From assembly GCA_937907455.1 (NCBI GenBank), contig CALESQ010000021.1, positions 1-16,206 of the forward strand: a stretch of DNA of 16,206 nt, in the 5' to 3' direction. The notes under the pieces are model-generated. The model was not told the DNA's origin. It worked only from the letters and a program-made list of their open reading frames with translations, and did not search any database. This stretch comes from an uncultured Caldilineales bacterium (GTDB lineage: Bacteria; Chloroflexota; Anaerolineae; JAAEKA01). A program made the position numbers and the translations under genes. Shown piece by piece: positions 13,745 through 16,206 of the stretch. Position 1 is the stretch's first letter. Each line of letters opens with the position of its first letter.

Positions 13745-13826
13745 ACCGAATTGAATTCGGTGTCTCAGGCCACGAAGCCCCTGCCGGGGCTTTCGGAGAG
13801 CGCTTAAGAGCGCTTCGTTCTCTGAG
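13745..13826. repeat. Nested palindromes in the aroE-msrQ spacer
   Basis: ACCGAATT-G-AATTCGGT (13745-13761) is a perfect dyad. Next to it, an outer stem CTCAG...ACGAAGC (13764-13778) with GCTTCGT...CTGAG (13812-13826) encloses two hairpins: AAGCCCC/GGGGCTT (13775-13792) and AGCGCT/AGCGCT (13799-13814). It looks like a folded intergenic repeat element; no T-run marks it as an intrinsic terminator. Confidence 0.7.
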
Positions 13827-13827
13827 C

Positions 13828-14028
13828 CGCAACCATTCATTGCCCGACTCTTGTCATTCAACCGAAAGTCGCATACTACCAAGGCAAGTTTCACGGCAGC
13901 TATTTATCAGCGACAAGATGATGACGAATAGGGCTTAATAGATCGAAACACACCGGTTGCGCACAGTTCAGCAGGCTGAATGCTCTCATTCCGTGTCACT
14001 CCGAAGGCAGTGAGGAGTCTCCCGCGCG
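13828..14028 (+). repeat. Dispersed repeat, copy A
   Basis: Two blocks match the end of the window in inverted orientation. Block 1 (13828-13883) aligns without gaps to the reverse complement of 16151-16206 with 5 mismatches in 56 bases. Block 2 (13981-14028) aligns to the reverse complement of about 16034-16081. The blocks keep the same order in both copies but the spacer between them differs in length (97 versus 69 bases). The rest of 13628-14166 shows no coding capacity. Confidence 0.85.
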
Positions 14029-14106
14029 TTTGTGAGGCGGATTGCAAGGTCTAACTTGGATAGCCCTGTTGATAAACGACAGAGTACCACCTTGCGTTGC
14101 ATCTCG

Positions 14107-14136
14107 TTTACCGTTTGCTGACAGCTTAGGTATAAT
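14107..14136 (+). promoter_or_regulatory. Promoter of the msrQ-like gene
   Basis: A perfect TATAAT (14131-14136) with a weak -35 (TTTACC 14107-14112, 18-bp spacer) predicts a start near 14143, giving a ~24-base leader with GAGGT (14156-14160) before ATG 14167. Confidence 0.55.
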
Positions 14137-14166
14137 GGCCGTCACATGACTGCACGAGGTAACGCT

Positions 14167-14778
14167 ATGTTGAAATCGCTCCGCCTGAACCGCTGGCAAT
14201 GGCTGGTTTATACGGTGGCCTTGCTGCCGCTGCTGCTGCTGGTCTTTGATGCACTTGCGGGCCGGCTGTCGGTGAACCCGATCCAGGAAGCGACGCTGCG
14301 CACGGGCAAGGCTGCCTGGCTGGTATTGCTGGCTTCGCTGGCTTGCACGCCGCTTAACACCCTGTTCGGGTGGCGTGCGGCGCTGAAGGTACGCCGCGGC
14401 TTGGGGCTGATTGCATTTTTCTATGCAGCGATTCACTTCACTATCTTTTTGGGCGTTGATTATGGCTTTGATCTGGCTTTGGTGGGTCTGGAGCTGGCCG
14501 AAAAACGCTATGTACTGGTGGGGGCGGCTGCGCTGCTGATTTTGCTGTTGCTGGCTGTTACCTCAACCAAAGGCTGGCAGCGGCGATTAGGCAAACGCTG
14601 GAAAAGCCTGCACCGTTGGGTTTATTTGGCAGCTTTGTTGGTGGTTTTTCACTATGCCTGGGTGCAGAAGGCTGATATCCGTCAGCCGGTGGCATGGGGC
14701 CTGTTGCTGGCCGTGCTTTTGTTGCTGCGCGTGCGCCGCGTGCGCACGGCGTTGGCCGCGCGGCGTCGGAGCGCTTAG
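14167..14778 (+). CDS. msrQ: MsrQ-like haem-binding membrane protein (ferric reductase-like)
   Basis: Membrane b-type haem protein of the MsrQ/YedZ family, which passes quinone-derived electrons to the periplasmic methionine sulphoxide reductase MsrP. It has 203 residues (E. coli MsrQ 211) with about six hydrophobic segments. Landmarks are NPIQEATLRTGKAAW (38-51), RRGLGLIAFFYAAIHF with H90, TSTKGWQRRLGKRWKSLHRW with H149, and VFHYAW with H162; the His spacing matches the haem ligands recalled for E. coli MsrQ. The start ATG 14167 has GAGG 7 bases upstream (14156-14159); ATG 14146 is only ~3 bases from the predicted transcript start. No msrP (molybdopterin subunit) is present in the window, so the partner is elsewhere or this works with another acceptor. 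Confidence 0.88.
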   Translation: MLKSLRLNRWQWLVYTVALLPLLLLVFDALAGRLSVNPIQEATLRTGKAAWLVLLASLACTPLNTLFGWRAALKVRRGLGLIAFFYAAIHFTIFLGVDYGFDLALVGLELAEKRYVLVGAAALLILLLLAVTSTKGWQRRLGKRWKSLHRWVYLAALLVVFHYAWVQKADIRQPVAWGLLLAVLLLLRVRRVRTALAARRRSA

Positions 14779-14789
14779 ATCTCAACAAA

Positions 14790-14835
14790 TTCTCAATCAC
14801 CTATTCATAATTTCTGAATAACTCCCTGGTATGCT
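14790..14835 (+). promoter_or_regulatory. Regulated promoter of the secreted repeat protein (copy 1 of shared motif)
   Basis: TTCTCAAT (14790-14797) and TTCATAATTTCTGAA (14804-14818) precede TATGCT (14830-14835) by fixed distances. The same 15-mer, the same 14-base offset of the upstream TTC, and the same 11-base gap to a -10-like hexamer recur at 15908-15953. Repeated TTC-starting half sites suggest a winged-helix (OmpR/PhoB-type) response regulator site; that assignment is inference. Confidence 0.6.
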
Positions 14836-14890
14836 ATCCCTGAACGATACGAATAGCGTGTCGTCAAGCAAACAACTTAGGAACTGCCCT

Positions 14891-14946
14891 GAAATAAGCG
14901 GATGTTCTGGCAAATCTGCTGACCTGGACAGCTCACCGGTTATTTC
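14891..14946 (+). promoter_or_regulatory. Long 5'-UTR stem-loop before the secreted protein gene
   Basis: GAAATAAGCGG (14891-14901) pairs with CCGGTTATTTC (14936-14946) with one mismatch, enclosing a small GCTG/CAGC hairpin. It lies in a leader of ~140 bases, 20 bases before the SD AAGGAG (14967-14972). It may affect mRNA stability or translation; it matches no riboswitch class I know. Confidence 0.5.
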
Positions 14947-14982
14947 TGGACAGGTATTCACTCACCAAGGAGACTTCTACTT

Positions 14983-15852
14983 ATGACGAACTTGAAAAAA
15001 TGGATCGCTGGCGCAGGCGTGGGCCTGGCTCTGATGACTGTCGGTGCAGTGGCTTTGCCCATTGCCTCGGCAAATACCGTGGCAGCGCCTGCTTATCAGG
15101 CCGTGGCCCCTGGATCTGGCTCAACGCAGCAGGCTCCCGGCAACACCGCACCCAACGCGACCGCACCCGACGTCGCAGCGCCGAAAGGTAGCGGGCTGGA
15201 TATGGCACGGGGTATTGGTGGCCGCGGCGTGAGCGGCGACTATCTGGCCCAGGCGTTGGGCATTACCACCGATGAGCTGGCCGCAGCGCAGCAAGCCGCA
15301 GCTTCGGCAGCGATTGACAAGGCTCTTGCCGAGGGTCTGATCACTCAGGAACAGGCCGACACTTTGAAATCGCGTCTAAGTTCCGACGATAACCACGGCT
15401 TGCGCGGCCTGCGCCTGCGCGGCGCGCAGGCTTCGGCGATTGACATGGATGCGCTGCTGGCTCAGGCGTTAGGGATCAGCACCGACCAGTTGAGCGCAGC
15501 CAAGACCGAAGCGCAGCAATTGGCACTGGATGCAGCGATTGCTGACGGCAGCATCACTCAGGAACAGGCCGATGCTATGGAGGCTCGCCAGGCTTTGCAG
15601 CAATACCTTGAAGAACAGGATTTACAGGGTCAAACCAAAACCTTGTACGAAAGCATGGTGCAACAGGCTGTTCAGGCCGGCGTGATCACGCAGGCGCAGG
15701 CTGATGCCATCCTCAGCAGTGGTGGCGGCATGGGTCGCCACGGCATGGGCATGCCCGGCGGCATGGGCGGGCACGGTGGCCGCGGCGGTCGGGGTGGCTC
15801 TTTTACCCAGCCTTCCAACGCTGCACCTACCACTGACGGCAGCGATTTGTAA
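14983..15852 (+). CDS. Secreted helical-repeat protein with Gly/Met/His-rich tail
   Basis: I do not recognise a characterised function. The 289-residue protein starts with a Sec signal peptide (KK, hydrophobic 8-25, cleavage after about SANTVA). A Pro/Ala/Thr-rich low-complexity linker (35-68) follows. Then come helical repeats of the form LAQALGITTDEL...GLITQEQADTL: repeat 1 at ~87-132, repeat 2 at ~158-203, partial repeat 3 at ~222-246. They resemble the ITQEQAD repeats of DUF2680-like exported proteins. The tail (247-273) is rich in Gly, Met, His and Arg (GGGMGRHGMGMPGGMGG) and could bind metal or be disordered. Repeats 1 and 2 share an identical 20-base stretch (15340-15359 and 15553-15572), indicating internal duplication. 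AAGGAG lies 10 bases before the ATG; a strong terminator follows. It is probably expressed alone from the motif-bearing promoter. Confidence 0.8.
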   Translation: MTNLKKWIAGAGVGLALMTVGAVALPIASANTVAAPAYQAVAPGSGSTQQAPGNTAPNATAPDVAAPKGSGLDMARGIGGRGVSGDYLAQALGITTDELAAAQQAAASAAIDKALAEGLITQEQADTLKSRLSSDDNHGLRGLRLRGAQASAIDMDALLAQALGISTDQLSAAKTEAQQLALDAAIADGSITQEQADAMEARQALQQYLEEQDLQGQTKTLYESMVQQAVQAGVITQAQADAILSSGGGMGRHGMGMPGGMGGHGGRGGRGGSFTQPSNAAPTTDGSDL

Positions 15853-15877
15853 ACCGTCTGTTTTCTCCTCCGAAGAG

Positions 15878-15906
15878 GCCCAGCCCGCAAGGGTTGGGCT
15901 TTTTTT
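15878..15906 (+). terminator. Intrinsic terminator
   Basis: GCCCAGCCC (15878-15886), loop GCAA, and GGGTTGGGC (15891-15899) form a 9-bp stem with one G-T pair, followed immediately by seven T residues (15900-15906). It lies 26 bases after the stop of the secreted protein gene. Confidence 0.93.
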
Positions 15907-15907
15907 G

Positions 15908-15953
15908 TTCAGTTTTGCACCTTCATAATTTCTGAACAAAATTGTGCGATACT
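15908..15953 (+). promoter_or_regulatory. Second copy of the shared promoter/operator motif
   Basis: TTCAG (from 15908), TTCATAATTTCTGAA (15922-15936) and GATACT (15948-15953) repeat the spacing seen at 14790-14835. It begins one base after the terminator T-run and points out of the window. No ORF follows within the remaining ~250 bases, which are occupied by a dispersed repeat, so its target is off the window or has been separated by the repeat. Confidence 0.55.
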
Positions 15954-15990
15954 TGTTCTCACATAGCGCGGCAAAATCAACGATCTATGG

Positions 15991-16206
15991 CTGTCATTCC
16001 GAGGCCCGCCAGGGCCGAGGAAGTCTCTCACCGCTGCACGGGGGACTTCTCACTGCGTTCGAAGTGACACGGATGAGAGCGTTGGGCGTGCTAAACTTGG
16101 CGCAATCACTTTGTTTATGATCTGCTTTAGTAGCAAGAAGCAGCATACGTCTTGGTAGTGTGCGACTTTCGGTTGAATTACAAGAGCCGGACAATAAATG
16201 GTTGCG
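15991..16206 (-). repeat. Dispersed repeat, copy B (runs off the window end)
   Basis: Inverted copy of the element at 13828-14028. Block 1 is at 16151-16206 and block 2 at about 16034-16081. Next to block 2 is an imperfect palindrome: TGTCATTCCGA near 15992 matches TTCGAAGTGACA near 16069, with AAGTCTCTC and GGGGACTTC inside. This composition is typical of small noncoding repeats. The last 355 bases of the window contain only the terminator, the promoter-like motif and this repeat. Confidence 0.8.

Noticed and set aside
13764..13826. tRNA-like cloverleaf
   Set aside because: Stem lengths, missing T-loop GTTCRA and missing acceptor geometry do not fit a tRNA; better described as a palindromic repeat.

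Overview
The window is a GC-rich bacterial chromosome segment. Protein content and dispersed short repeats suggest Chloroflexota (Anaerolineae or Caldilineae-like), but I cannot confirm this without searches. Genes are tightly packed. UGA serves as an ordinary stop in several genes (livH, livM, merR, rho), which matters for one key finding.

Region 1 (1-4466, + strand) is a branched-chain amino acid / amide ABC transporter operon in the order livK (5'-truncated), livH, livM, livG, livF. The last four genes overlap by 1-4 bases. A palindromic repeat lies between livK and livH, and a long perfect hairpin follows livF. Region 2 (4550-6720) holds a NUDIX hydrolase (-), a divergent MerR/TipA-type regulator (+) with a textbook 19-bp-spacer promoter, and a YfcE-like metallophosphoesterase (-). 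Region 3 (6802-7536, +) is a small protein with the His-Gly / Cys arrangement of clan CD (caspase/CHAT-like) peptidases.

Region 4 (7585-12469, all - strand) is a likely operon transcribed as rho, a PIG-L (LmbE) deacetylase, a RarA ATPase fused to a methyltransferase-like domain, and a membrane-anchored thioredoxin-like protein. The thioredoxin reading frame is interrupted by a single in-frame TGA exactly where the first Cys of CxxC belongs. A hairpin sits at a SECIS-like distance downstream. This is the best candidate for something new here: a UxxC selenoprotein, or else a Cys-to-stop mutation. Rho is itself unusual: no N-terminal helical domain, altered RNA-binding aromatics, and altered P-loop and DER residues.

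Region 5 (12470-14166) carries heptamer-repeat clusters, aroE (-, with repeat-derived sequence inside its coding region), and a 0.5-kb intergenic stretch of palindromes and dispersed repeats. Region 6 (14167-15852, +) has an orphan MsrQ-like haem membrane protein and a secreted helical-repeat protein with a Gly/Met/His-rich tail and a strong intrinsic terminator. The promoter of the secreted protein shares a 15-bp element and identical spacing with a second promoter-like site after its terminator. Region 6 is bracketed by inverted copies of a dispersed repeat, the second copy running off the window end.
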